A DNA stretch of 64,000 nt, taken from the NCBI GenBank assembly GCA_008638375.1, contig CM018032.1, positions 10,317,501 through 10,381,500 of the forward strand, written 5' to 3'. Below the pieces are notes generated by a model. It did not search any database, was not told the origin of the DNA, and saw nothing but the letters and a program-made list of their open reading frames with translations. Of this stretch, positions 13,801 to 23,032 are shown piece by piece (the first letter of the stretch is position 1; each line of letters opens with the position of its first letter). The DNA comes from Nyssa sinensis. Lineage: Eukaryota > Streptophyta > Magnoliopsida > Cornales > Nyssaceae. The position numbers and the translations under genes are program-made.

Positions 13801-14436
13801 ATTTGAACTTCAAACAGCAGACATTACCATTAGGATCAATCTGAACTTCATCGCCTTTATTATTTTTAAATCGCGACTCTCTCCGCCATTGACATGTTTC
13901 TGCCAAAAAACAGAGCTTTACAAATTACAACCAAAGTCAACCCTGTAAAAATCTTCCAAAAAATTAACTTAAACCCTCACAAACAAATTACCCCACACCA
14001 TCACGTATACTAGAAATACATACATATAAAAATAGATATAATTCAACAAAATCGTAAATTTGGCAATTTACGGGGTTGATAGTTGAGAACTGTCTTGGTC
14101 TGACCTTCGGTATCAGATTCAGAGTCAATGTCGTCGTCATCAGTGTCGGCGCTGTAATCGGACTCCTCGGAGCTGATGTTGAACCACTTGCGCATGACGA
14201 TCCTTGGCCAGAAGAGCTGCAGGCAAGTGCAACCGAAACATATTTCAGCCCAACTTATCTGCAATTTCTCTTTAGTCATCATAGAGAGATGTAGAAACAG
14301 AGAGAGAGAGAGAGAGAGAAAGTAAAAAAATCCCTAAAAAACAGAAGAATTCAAGAAAAAGAATACAGAGAGAGTTGAGACAGAGAGCGCGGGTAAATAC
14401 CTCTGGTTGATCATCATTCCTCGAGCGACTCTTCAT
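1817..14436 (-). CDS. Type I inositol polyphosphate 5-phosphatase, 10 exons
   Basis: Spliced model (minus strand): 14436-14401, 14216-14072, 13899-13828, 13011-12939, 12815-12711, 11948-11081, 9033-8849, 7146-7038, 5011-4869, 2105-1817. All introns are GT-AG and all phases join, giving about 674 aa. Family members remove the 5-phosphate from inositol polyphosphates or phosphoinositides and damp InsP3/calcium signalling. The N-terminus carries [10 protein letters not shown], then an acidic D/E/S stretch. The catalytic domain begins at RVCTWNVGG (about 111-119) and FQEI, and is split by a long acidic/serine-rich insert (about 150-400) typical of plant type I enzymes. It resumes with [22 protein letters not shown] (452-457), signature [10 protein letters not shown] (499-507), signature II PAWCDR (577-582) and SDHRPV (603-608). 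The start is supported because exon 1 runs in frame into FWPR. The last 17 residues depend on reading through a good donor at 1870/1869, so the C-terminus is uncertain. Closest named relatives are Arabidopsis 5PTase1/2; which one is not decidable here. Confidence 0.93.
2409..2736. repeat. MITE-like unit, copy A (intron 9)
   Basis: The outer 20 or so bases are inverted relative to each other: CCTCTTATAACTTTTTGTAG at the left end against the complement of 'ctacaaaagtttattaagagg' at the right. The interior resembles copy C at 12082-12410, sharing the 'catgcacgtcaaataccaa'-type block and 'ggatata'. No ORF is present. Boundaries are approximate. Confidence 0.5.
2774..2830. repeat. (TA)n followed by (GA)n microsatellite
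   Basis: A compound simple repeat within intron 9 of the phosphatase gene: alternating TA, then GAGAGAG tracts. Confidence 0.9.
2857..3128. repeat. MITE-like unit, copy B (intron 9)
   Basis: The left end has 'aaatttttactcttacaacc'. The right end 'ggggtgtaagaaatttttt' is its approximate inverse complement, so the unit has inverted termini like copies A and C. The interior is more diverged. Boundaries are approximate. Confidence 0.4.
3650..3775. repeat. Three copies of a short repeat, about 33 bp
   Basis: The block 'accactaacctagtataca' plus 'acaaaggc' recurs at about 3650-3680, 3706-3733 and 3741-3772, with short spacers. It lies in intron 9 of the phosphatase gene. Confidence 0.7.
3970..4342. 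mobile_element. hAT-like MITE with 8-bp target duplication (intron 9)
   Basis: The terminal inverted repeats are CTATGAAGCACGGACAC at the left and, read from the other strand, CTAAGAAGCACGGATAC at the right, 15 of 17 identical. They are flanked by AGCTCAAC (3962-3969) and AGTTCAAC (4343-4350), an 8-bp duplication with one transition. The 373-bp interior has subterminal copies of 'gtgtccgtgtc' and no ORF. TIR plus 8-bp duplication fits a non-autonomous hAT element; superfamily assignment is inference. Confidence 0.75.
6552..6574. repeat. C-run / G-run low-complexity tract
   Basis: A C7 run, 'tgggt' and a G10 run lie in a row in intron 8 of the phosphatase gene. The tract could fold back on itself, or could be a homopolymer assembly artefact. 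Confidence 0.6.
8356..8553. repeat. Tandem duplication, about 90-110 bp unit (intron 7)
   Basis: Two successive copies share 'ttttgtaattttatgaaa', 'ttcattat', 'aacaccatgtgcc', 'acttaaaacatcct' and 'aaaggcaaaaaa'. The second copy carries small insertions. Confidence 0.75.
10195..10500 (+). mobile_element. TRIM-like element with about 70-bp terminal repeats (intron 6)
   Basis: Two direct repeats share 'gagagtttga', 'ccattctctaataggttaa' and 'agagcaattgg' or close variants, at about 10195-10263 and 10426-10495. The left copy is followed by TGGTATCAAAGCC (10265-10277), close to the initiator-Met-tRNA primer-binding site TGGTATCAGAGC. The right copy is preceded by the purine tract 'aaggggaa'. PBS and purine tract between short direct repeats is the layout of a terminal-repeat retrotransposon in miniature. 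There is no ORF. A target duplication was not resolved. Confidence 0.6.
12082..12410. repeat. MITE-like unit, copy C (intron 5)
   Basis: The left end 'ttcttacagccaataataac' is the approximate inverse complement of the right end 'gttattgatgggtgtaagat'. The interior aligns with copy A at 2409-2736. There is no ORF. Confidence 0.5.
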
Positions 14437-14600
14437 GTTTTGGATGTGAGAGAGAGAGAGACTATAGAAATTGTGTGAACACAAGCACTGAGAAATGAAA
14501 GGAATGAAAGAGTGAGCTTTGGAGCGAAGATTGAAAACGGTGATCCAGAAAAGATGATGAGGGAAGCGTAGTAAAAGAGCATCTGCGGTGTTTGACTCAA
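14437..14600 (-). promoter_or_regulatory. Probable 5' UTR/proximal promoter of the phosphatase
   Basis: This lies upstream of the start codon at 14436 on the minus strand. It begins with a CT-rich tract (GA on the plus strand, 14450-14461), as is common in plant leaders. I could not place a TATA box or transcription start. A second (GA)n tract, 14303-14319, lies inside intron 1. Confidence 0.4.
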
Positions 14601-17600
14601 ATATTTCTCCAAATTAAAGTGAGAATATTTAATCTAATTTAAGTCAGAATATTTGTATTAAAATTTAATTTATTTTTTTATATTTTTTAAATAATTATTT
14701 AAATTTAAGTTTATAAATACTTTTACACCCATTTGAATTTAAATTTAAATAAAATTTTATTTAAATTTGAATTTGAGTAATACTTGACAAAAAAATTTAT
14801 AAATTTTAACTCAAATTTGAATTAGAATTTGAATTTGAGTCACTGTTATAAATATTCTATCATGCTTGAAATTTTAAAAATATAAGAAAGATTTTTACAT
14901 ATCATATACCTACCTTAAATAAATTAAAATTTATTATTTTGATTATATAAATAAAAATATTTCTTTATTGTTATTAGAATTTTAAAATTTTGTATATTTA
15001 TAATAGATTAAATAATTTTAAAATATATAAACAATATCTAAATAATTTTATATTATAATTAAAATAGAACGAGTTTAATTTTTTTTTTTTTCTAAATTTG
15101 TCTCTTTTTAGTTTTTTTTTTTTTTTCTCAAACTTTTTCTTGAGATATTTATATATTTTTCTATTCAATAATAATATGACAATTTGAATCCTTATTTTTA
15201 GGAGCAAGATTTCATTTGCAATGACTCATCAATTCTGCACATACAAATTAACTTCGAGACTTCTCCCAAATAGAAACAATGGGACCCACTATTTTAGCAG
15301 GTCATTCTAACGGGTTTGCTAAAGTTGAGCGAATAGGATGTTGGTTGGACCCACAAGGTGTTGAATAAATAGGAGAGGATCAATGTTCATGTGGCTCGTT
15401 GTTAGAAAGTTGGACAGGTGTTCGATGATGGGAACCTTCACTCTCTAAGGTCGCGATCCTTTTGGACTTTCATCACTATATTGCATTCGAAAATTGAGTA
15501 AATCTATCCCCGTAATGCAGATTCCATTCCTAAAGCTTATTCTTCAGAAATTATTCGGTCACGCGCTCATTCGACATTATCATATGATATAAAGTGTCTG
15601 TCTCTTCTTTTAAATATTATTAATTCAACATTATCATATGATATAGTGCTTGAAAATTATTAAATATATATATATATATAGAAATCGACTAAAGATTTAA
15701 AGAGATAAAAATATAAAAATTAGAATTTAAGAAAACTTCTTAGGATATAAAAAATAAAATAAAATTTGAGAGTGACAATTTCTAATTTATTTTTTTCTTA
15801 AGTTTCAGTGACTATTAAGGGTTAAAAAAACCCGTGATTTTGCCACTGTATACAAAGAGTAGTTTTAATAAAGGAAATTTTTGTCAATCCTCGACAAATA
15901 ACCTAATTCTGTTATATTTTTTTGCATATAAAGACTAGTCTTAATGCGGGAGATTTTTGTCAGTTGTATACAAATAATTCAGCTCCATTAGTCTTGAACA
16001 GGCAATCCAACTCAGTCTATAATTGAGTAACAATAGATGTTCCCGTCTTACTAATAAGAGATTAATACTTGAACTATTCACCTCTCTTTTGAGAGAAGTC
16101 ATAAATGATTAATTGAACTAACCCAATTAATTTTTGAATATATATATATATATATATATAAGACAATTCTATTCATACTCTATATAATCTGGACTTGAGC
16201 TCAAAAAGTATTATTTTAATACTCAAAAGTTTTCTAGAGTGCTGATATATATATATATATATATATATAAAAGAATTTAATACTTCTATTAATAATGAGG
16301 GACCATATATCATGGTGCTTTCATTTTTGGCAAGTGATATGGAAAGGTCATGGAAATTATTGGACCGAACAAAAAACATGGAAAGGAAAGAGTATATCAG
16401 CCAAACCGCCAGTATTCCTCACCTACCGAATAAATACGATCACTACAAGTCCATCGTCCAGGAGAGCTGGCAAATGTGACGGTGACACAGAACATGCTTA
16501 TCATTGTTATGGCGCTGGCCGACGAATGAACTTAAAATGACTCGAATTCGTCCACAACAACATGACAAATCGGTCGGCGGTCGGCCTCAAATTAAAATTG
16601 CCCACGATGACGGAACCGTGTGGGTCCTCCTAACGTCCACACCGTTCTCCTTGTCTATAGCTTATAAACGAGAAATGTGGTGGTCCTAAAGATAATAAAT
16701 GTTTTACATGCCTTAAAAGGAGAAATTATAGTTTAATAATAGTGGTGGACTGTTTAAGGACGGAGTTAGGAAAAATCCTTTTTTGGGGGCGGGGTGGGGG
16801 CAATTTTTTTTTTTTTTTGAATTAGGTCAAAATTTTAGAACGAGAAGAGAGAGGATTAAGATAAAAATTTTGGGCTCGGTTGAATTTTTCAGATAAAAAA
16901 TGAAAAATAATAGTAAAAATTAGGTTAGGTTAAAGTTTTAGAATGGATTAATTTAAAAAATGTTAAAATTTTACATGTAAATTTTTTTTTTTTACCTGGT
17001 TTTAGTTTTAGAGGGCCGAGAACTACAACCCACCCTAGCCATCATCCAGTTCCATCCTTGGGCATCAATGAGACTATTGAAACCTGGTCCCAAGTGATCA
17101 CAATGAATTTGTTTAAAAACACAATTTGTTTTTAAGCATTAGTAAAAAAGTAACATGAAAATAGGTCATAATAAACCAGGGTCGATTTTATATAATTAAA
17201 TGCTTAAAACGATAAAGAGATAATTTCAAATTAATTTTTTTAAATATTAAGGTAATTTTATTTTCTATAGTCAATATTTATAATAATATTTGTAATCACC
17301 TATTAAAAATTTATGTAAACTTGATAAAATTATATGTTTAAAAAAATAATGTTATTTTAATTTTTTATTAATATAATTATTTTTTATTTAAACACGTGTA
17401 ACGTTTTGTTTAAAATATATTAATTATAATTAATTTAATAAAATAAATAAATAGGTACCTAATGAAAATCGCTTATCACAAAAAAACAAATAAAAAATTC
17501 TTTAAATTTGAAAAAATGAGTTAACATTGAAATTTTATTCAAGTGCTTCATATATTTTAATATTTATATGTGGTCCTTGTTGGGTATGTGATTTAACGCC

Positions 17601-17950
17601 ACGGCAATGTGACACGTATTCTTTCTTGTGAAAATCCTTTGCTTAAAAAGAACACAATTTTATACATTTCCCCGTCCCTTTCGGAAAGTGTCGGCCACGT
17701 CGACGGCTGGGAGAAATTATCCGGTATGACTAACATATCATATTATTTGTGTAATAATATTTCATAAAGTTTCAAAGTATACTTTTCTCTTTGTCAGAAA
17801 CAACTACATCTTGTGAGTGTTATACAATCACGTGATGTAATAATTTTATTAGATAATTTTTTTATGAGATATTTCTCAAATTTTTTTATTATTAGTTTTA
17901 TTAATATTTTTAATAAAATAAGACTTAATTTTCTGAAAAATATAAAAAAT
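14601..17950. other. AT-rich intergenic region
   Basis: No supportable gene. The region has repeated 'aaatttgaatttgag'-type words around 14740-14840 and T-runs. AT microsatellites occur at about 15665-15682, 16138-16160 and 16246-16269. A less AT-rich patch at about 16290-16690 has short open frames but no recognisable domain. Confidence 0.6.
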
Positions 17951-18070
17951 AATTACACTTATCTTTTTTAAATTTTTTGATAATTAAAAAAAATTTTCTT
18001 ATAATTTTTAAAATAACACTATTTCCTGTCAGACCTGTCAGCTAAACAGTACTAACAAAATCTGTACATT
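17951..18070 (+). repeat. Left terminal inverted repeat of the Pack-MULE-like element
   Basis: Starts AATTACACTTATC and contains TAAAATAACACT. It pairs with the inverse complement of about 19730-19829. Confidence 0.65.
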
Positions 18071-18958
18071 TTATTATTTTACTCCTTATATTTTAATTCT
18101 CTTTTTTTTTCTACCTCTCTCATATTTACTTTAACCTTTTATCCATCTCTCTCAATTTCTCTGCAATCACAGAGTTCAAATCCATGAACCCAAATGAAAC
18201 AACCAAACAAATTCACAAATAACAATCCCAAATCTTATTCATCTACATGAAATTAGACACCACAAACCGACAGACATGCATTCATTAAAGGAATCAGTGG
18301 TGAGGAACTGAGGGTTGAAGAACAACAGAACACCACCTGTTGCCTACTTTTAGAGAGAGAAATTTCCTGCAAAATTTTCCCTATAACCTGCTTATATAGA
18401 GAGAGAGAAAGAGAGGGCGAGAGAGAGAGAGAGAAGAAAGGAGGCTGAGGCTGAGGCTGTCAAAGTGCTCTATCTTCGTCTGCCGATCTTCTCGTGCACA
18501 AGTATTCTAGAATTTCGCCAATGTCAAAATCTGTAAGTCCAACGGCTTTGGAAAAATTCCAAATTTTTTCCTCGAGAATCTTTAGTTCTCATTTCTTAAT
18601 TTTAATTTTAATTCAATTCTCATTTCAATGTAGTTTTTTTTTCTTTCTCTTCTCCATTTTCAAATTTCTTGATGTAAATTCATGTTTCTGGGCTTCAATT
18701 CACCTTGAATATGTTGAATTTCTCAGGTACTGTAAACCATATATGATCATTAATTTATTTTGGATTTTGAGTTGCATGCAGTTATAAAGAAAAATAATCG
18801 AAGAATTTGGGAAATTTATGTGGATGACAGTTGATTAGATTGTGAAAGAGCATTAGGGTTTTGGTCGAATTTCCCATTTTGGTGTCGCAGCTGAAAATCG
18901 ATTTCTTTCATTGAATTTAACTTTGTTTTTTTTTTTTTTTTGTAATTGTTTCTTGTAG

Positions 18959-19210
18959 CTGTGCTTTGAATGATTATGTTTCAGCTGTGAAGAAGATGGG
19001 TTGTGAGATTCTTGAATTATTGGCTGATGGGTTGGATATTCAACCAAGGAATGTGTTCAGTAAGCTTTTGATGGATGGACACAGTGACTCTGTTTTCAGG
19101 CTCAATCACTACCCTCCATATCCTGAACTTCAAGATATGAATGGTAGGAATTTGATTGGCTTTGGAGAGCACACTGACCCACAAATCATATCTGTTCTAA
19201 GATCCAACAA
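18959..19210 (+). pseudogene. Gibberellin 2-oxidase fragment captured in the element
   Basis: The frame from 18960 reads CALNDYVSAVKKMGCEILEL..., continuing to FRLNHYPPYPEL and IGFGEHTDPQIISVLRSNN. This is the middle of a C19 gibberellin 2-oxidase, a 2-oxoglutarate/Fe(II) dioxygenase that inactivates bioactive gibberellins. The H-x-D pair of the iron triad is present in GEHTDP. The distal His, the 2-oxoglutarate-binding Arg and everything N-terminal are absent. The piece begins right after a splice-acceptor-like 'tttcttgtag', suggesting capture of genomic exon with intron sequence. It ends abruptly at the junction with the antisense calmodulin-like piece. It cannot be active alone. Confidence 0.88.
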
Positions 19211-19343
19211 CATCTGTATCAGCTTCTCGGATCATCTCCACTAGTTCACGATACGTTAATGGCTGACCCATTTTGGCCATTGGTCCAGCAAGCTCAGCCA
19301 GCGTTATGTAGCCATTGCCGTCACGATCAAAGGATCGCACAAC
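19211..19343 (-). pseudogene. Calmodulin-like EF-hand fragment captured antisense
   Basis: The minus strand from 19343 reads VVRSFDRDGNGYITLAELAG, then PMAKMGQPLTYRELVEMIREADTD. This contains one complete EF-hand loop (DRDGNGYITLAE, ligand positions 1, 3, 5 and 12 intact) and the linker into the next hand. It matches a plant calmodulin-like protein. It stops where the next loop begins and abuts the gibberellin oxidase fragment in opposite orientation. Upstream, the frame meets a stop outside the homology. Confidence 0.85.
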
Positions 19344-19729
19344 CCCAGTTCAATGAACATTGCTGAGGCGATTGAGGCGATTTCTCTGACTGCTTGCCAA
19401 CTTTTATTGAATCAGATCAAAGCGATGTAGTGACAGTGGGCTTCTTGTGACAGCGAAGGCGTGAACAGCGGTGGCGGTCTGAGTCGGCTGCTTGGGATGG
19501 GTTTGATTTTGATAGGTTGCCGTGAGATATATCAAAGAGGGTGTGAAAGGAGAGGGAGCCTCTGTCGGTCCCATTCTTCCCTTTTTTCTTTCTCTCTTGC
19601 GTTGTTCCTACAGCAACATTAGGTTAATCTTGTCTTTCTAATATTTGTAAGGATAAAATTGGTATATTCAAAAAAATATATGCTTATGTCATCAATTTCT
19701 GTCACTGTGTTTAACGGTGATTGATGGCA

Positions 19730-19829
19730 AGGGACAAAATGTTACTGACACATAAACCAGAAGGGAGACAGTGTTATTTTAGAAACTATAAGAGAGGTTT
19801 CGGCAACTTCAGGAAAGATAGGTGTAATT
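19730..19829 (-). repeat. Right terminal inverted repeat of the Pack-MULE-like element
   Basis: Ends 'gataggtgtaatt'; contains 'agtgttattttag'. It is the inverse complement of the left TIR with roughly three quarters identity by eye. Confidence 0.65.
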
Positions 19830-19849
19830 TACTCAAAATATAAATATTG

Positions 19850-19985
19850 TATTTTTTATCATTAATTTTGTTATAATTTTTAATAAAATAAGATTCGACT
19901 CTCTCAAAATTTTGAATTTTGTATTTTTTATTATTAATTTTGTTAGAATTTTTTTAATAAAATAAAACTTGACTCTCTTAATTTT
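19850..19985. repeat. Two tandem copies of an AT-rich unit, third copy at 17881-17935
   Basis: The unit contains 'tttttat(t/c)attaattttgtta', 'taataaaataa' and 'ttgactctct' or near variants, at about 19853-19908 and 19928-19980. A related copy lies immediately left of the Pack-MULE-like element, at 17881-17935. The element thus sits within or beside this repeat. Confidence 0.6.
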
Positions 19986-20013
19986 TTTTTTATATATATT
20001 CTCAAGAGTTTTT

Positions 20014-20229
20014 CTAAATTTTTGTACCGGCTATTTGGTCCCTCCTAGCTGAACTTTCTAGATCTCCCATTGTATCCAAGAAAATGTACCACCACTGTTT
20101 CGTGTGTATTGAACACCCATTAATAATCTTGTTGTCAATGAATTTGAATATAGGATATGATTTGGAAAGCTCAAGGACAGTCTTGGAATGCAAGTCATAT
20201 GCTTTCTCAGTTTGCCTCCATTGAAGCAC
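20014..20229 (-). CDS. Small unrecognised ORF, 71 aa, possibly a gene fragment
   Basis: An ATG-initiated frame with a balanced, charged composition, unlike the AT-rich flanks: it includes EKAYDLHSKTVLELSKSYP and WWYIFLDTMGDLES. I do not recognise a domain. It may be a broken piece of a larger gene. No promoter, introns or partner exons could be placed, so treat it as hypothetical. Confidence 0.2.
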   Translation of the reverse strand: MLQWRQTEKAYDLHSKTVLELSKSYPIFKFIDNKIINGCSIHTKQWWYIFLDTMGDLESSARRDQIAGTKI

Positions 20230-20334
20230 TTAGTTCAGTTTAGATTACCCTAGCAGAAGTATTTGGACTTGGGTGGCAGGCTTGGCGGCTGGATTTTGTA
20301 GAAGATTTAAAATAGGAAGACTCCTTTGCAAATA

Positions 20335-20378
<44 letters not shown>

Positions 20379-21727
20379 TTTCTTGAATCTCCCTATATTC
20401 TGTCTAACCATTGCTAATTTGAAAAATGCTTTCGATTTATTTTGAATCTCCCTATACTCTGTACACTTTGAGTTAAATTGTATTTTAAATAAATAGTTGT
20501 AAAAAAATATTGTTTGAATTCAGTTATTTAGTATCTGAATGAATATATTTGATAAGTGTTTAAATAATATTATAATGATTAGATTAACTATTAATAAATA
20601 TTACTAGGTTACTTTTTGAAAATATTTTATTGAAACAATTTTTTGAAAAAGTCTGTTTTCAGTTAAGTGTAAATTTATTAAGTGCGGTCAATTAATTGAA
20701 TCAAACATCTAACAAATTAGAAAAGTTTATTTTAAACTTAAAAAATTAATTAAATACAGTTTATAAGTTGAACCAAACATAGCCTAAGTATCATATAATA
20801 TATGAAATATTATTTACTTTTATTAAATAACTATTTTTCTTATTTCTGAAGCAGAATTTTGAAATTCAACCTAATTGAATCTTTTTTTTGGGGGTTAAGT
20901 TTACACTTTACAAGACTTTGATCCTTGTGGGTAAATGTTTAGATTAGATGTTTCCCATTATAGTTCCACATGGTTGGTGAAGGTAGATTAGTGGGTTAGC
21001 TTTATTGTGGAATGTTGGTGTTACGATTTTTCAAGGCTCTAGGCTTTGTAAGTTATTTATTCTTTTCAAATTCACTTTTTAGTTTTTTGTTTATTCAATT
21101 TTACCTATATGAATTAAGAATATTGTTACCGCGAACATTAATTTTGTTGTACATGTGTCTAAATACGATGAAAATTGTCACGTGTTGCACCCATACTCTC
21201 AATTGCATTCTCAAATTTAAAAATAAACACTCATTTGTATCTCACTTTTCATAATTTATTTTTATTTTATTTTTCACAGAAATTGGGAAAAGTTTAATGA
21301 AAAAGTTTCAGAGATATAAATATATATATATATATAATTTACGTAAATTTTACATAATATTTAAATTTGAGGACACTATCATCAGGTGAAATATTTTTAC
21401 TGAATTTTTTTTATTACAAAATTCCTATCGACCATGGGTCCCATCAGTAAGTCCTAACTTTGTGAGAAATGTGAGATAAAAGTTGAATTATGAGAAATGT
21501 AAAACTAAATTTGCCCATTTAGACAGATGGATATATAGATGCTTTTTGCTTAATGAACCTCAATGAGGGTTGAGAATCTTATAAAAATAAAACATATAAA
21601 ATATTTAGTGTAACAATTATAGTATGTCATTGTATTAATATTTGGTATGTAAAAATAAAATAATAATTCTATTGAATGAAATAAAAAAAATAATAATATG
21701 CAATGAAATAATGATAGCTCATCTGAT
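20230..21727. other. AT-rich intergenic region
   Basis: No gene could be supported. It contains a long AT microsatellite at about 20337-20376 and another near 21320-21337. Confidence 0.6.
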
Positions 21728-22068
21728 TGTTCGGAATGTCCCACATCGCCCATTCAAAGCCCCTCTGGGCATGTTATAAGTTCAAGTACCCCCTCTCCTT
21801 AACACTTGGGTTTTAAGGATGAGCTAATTGGGAGTTGGGCCTCCAAATTTCAATATGGTATTAGAGCAAGGTTGTATTTTCACGAACGTGTGTACGGAAT
21901 GTCCCACATGTATCCATTTCATGGCCGATATGGTCAGGGGGTGTGTTCAGAATGTCCCACATCGCCCATTCAAAGCCCCTCTGGGCATGTTATAAGTTCA
22001 AGTACCCCCTCTCCTTAACACCTGGATTTTAAGGATGAGCTAATTGGGAGTTGGGCCTCCAAATTTCA
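21728..22068 (+). mobile_element. TRIM retrotransposon, 125-bp LTRs
   Basis: Two 125-bp direct repeats (21728-21852 and 21944-22068) start TGTTC(G/A)GAATGTCCCACATC and end TTTCA. I count three differences between them. The left one is followed after three bases by TGGTATTAGAGC (21856-21867), one base off the canonical initiator-Met PBS. The right one is preceded by a purine-rich 'ggtcaggggg'. The 91-bp interior has no ORF. This is a textbook TRIM layout. A clean 5-bp target duplication was not seen, so the ends may be off by a few bases or the flanks have mutated. Confidence 0.85.
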
Positions 22069-22819
22069 ATATTATTAGAAGGCCCAAGCCCGAAATCTCC
22101 TTAAAAGAATAACTAGCCACAATACCTAAACTACCTCAACTTAGTCCAAGATATCTCACAAAAGAGCAATTATTCAATAGTTCTAACGATCAAATGGACA
22201 GTCACATTAAAAATCATTTATAATAAATAAACATGTAACTTATCATTTAACCGTTGAAACTATTGTATCATATTTATAAAAAAAAATAAATGTTCGAAGC
22301 AATAATTCGATCATTCGGATGAATTGTGCTCTAATCAATAAATAAATGTCACATGTATAAAAAGTGCACCTAAAAATACACTGGCATTTGTTTACTAAGT
22401 CTCAATGAGATACTAATCATACTACCATTACCAAATCTTCACTTCTTACATTCAAGTTAAATTATAAAAATAAGTTGCCACCATTCAAATCATAAAGGCC
22501 TCGAATTACTGTAAAAATAAGCACGATATAATTCAAGATTAAACTCAAATTTCAAAAATTATTCAGAATAATTTACAATTATTTTAAAAAAAATTAAATT
22601 TTTGCAAGATATATTCAAAACTTGCTCATTTGAAAAAATCACATGAATTCTAAAATTCTAAAAAAAAGAGAAAATAGAACAATCATGCTTTAATAAAGTA
22701 GATTAGAGAGTTGGGTTTCTGTTAGAGATAATAAGTTAGAGTAACTTCAACCTAACGGTGAAAAATTTTAAATTAATTAATCAACATTATAGATAATCAC
22801 ATGTTTTTAACACAACGGG
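22069..22819. other. Intergenic region upstream of the helicase
   Basis: AT-rich with no recognisable gene. The distal promoter of the helicase should lie here. Motifs that stand out are just downstream of it. Confidence 0.5.
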
Positions 22820-22828
22820 TTGGGAAAT

Positions 22829-22936
22829 TGGGCTCGGGTTGCCAAGCCCATTGCCGCTGGGTGCTCCATCGAACCCGATCCACTCGTTGATGTTCCTCTA
22901 TCCCCTGCCGTCAACTGCAAAAACAAAAAAACCCTA
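22829..22936 (+). promoter_or_regulatory. Site II motifs and telo-box upstream of the helicase
   Basis: TGGGCT at 22829-22834 and its inverse AGCCCA at 22845-22850 are site II elements. AAACCCTA at 22929-22936 is a telo-box. In plants this pair, close to the transcription start, is typical of ribosomal-protein and ribosome-biogenesis genes, which fits the downstream helicase. Motifs are read directly; the function is established for the class and inferred here. Confidence 0.7.
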
Positions 22937-23032
22937 GTTCCTTCGCGCCTATTCTATCATCTTTCTCCATCTCTCTCTACCTTGCTCTATCTCTCTATAC
23001 TCAAAACACCTGTGATTTTCGACTTGACTTCC

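Larger units (their letters stand above)
17951..19829. mobile_element. Pack-MULE-like element carrying two host gene fragments
   Basis: The ends are inverted relative to each other over about 100 bp. The left end starts AATTACACTTATCTTT; the right, read from the other strand, starts AATTACACCTATCTTT. Further in, both contain 'taaaataacact' and 'gtcagta'-type blocks. No transposase is present. The interior has a gibberellin 2-oxidase fragment on the plus strand and a calmodulin-like fragment on the minus strand, joined directly. Long TIRs plus chimeric gene pieces is the definition of a Pack-MULE. Ten-base flanks (17941-17950, 19830-19839) match at only 7 of 10, so a target duplication is not convincing. 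Confidence 0.72.

Noticed and set aside
16295..16689. Possible gene at a GC-richer patch between the phosphatase and the Pack-MULE-like element
   Set aside because: Two short overlapping frames, no domain, no clear splice pattern.
18494..18787. 97-codon plus-strand frame inside the Pack-MULE-like element
   Set aside because: It is rich in F, L, S and I from T-rich DNA, has no recognisable domain, and is more likely intron or leader text of a captured gene.
22820..23032. Upstream in-frame ATG extending the helicase by 71 residues
   Set aside because: The extension covers the telo-box leader and has no similarity to the family N-terminus. The ATG at 23033 fits family length.
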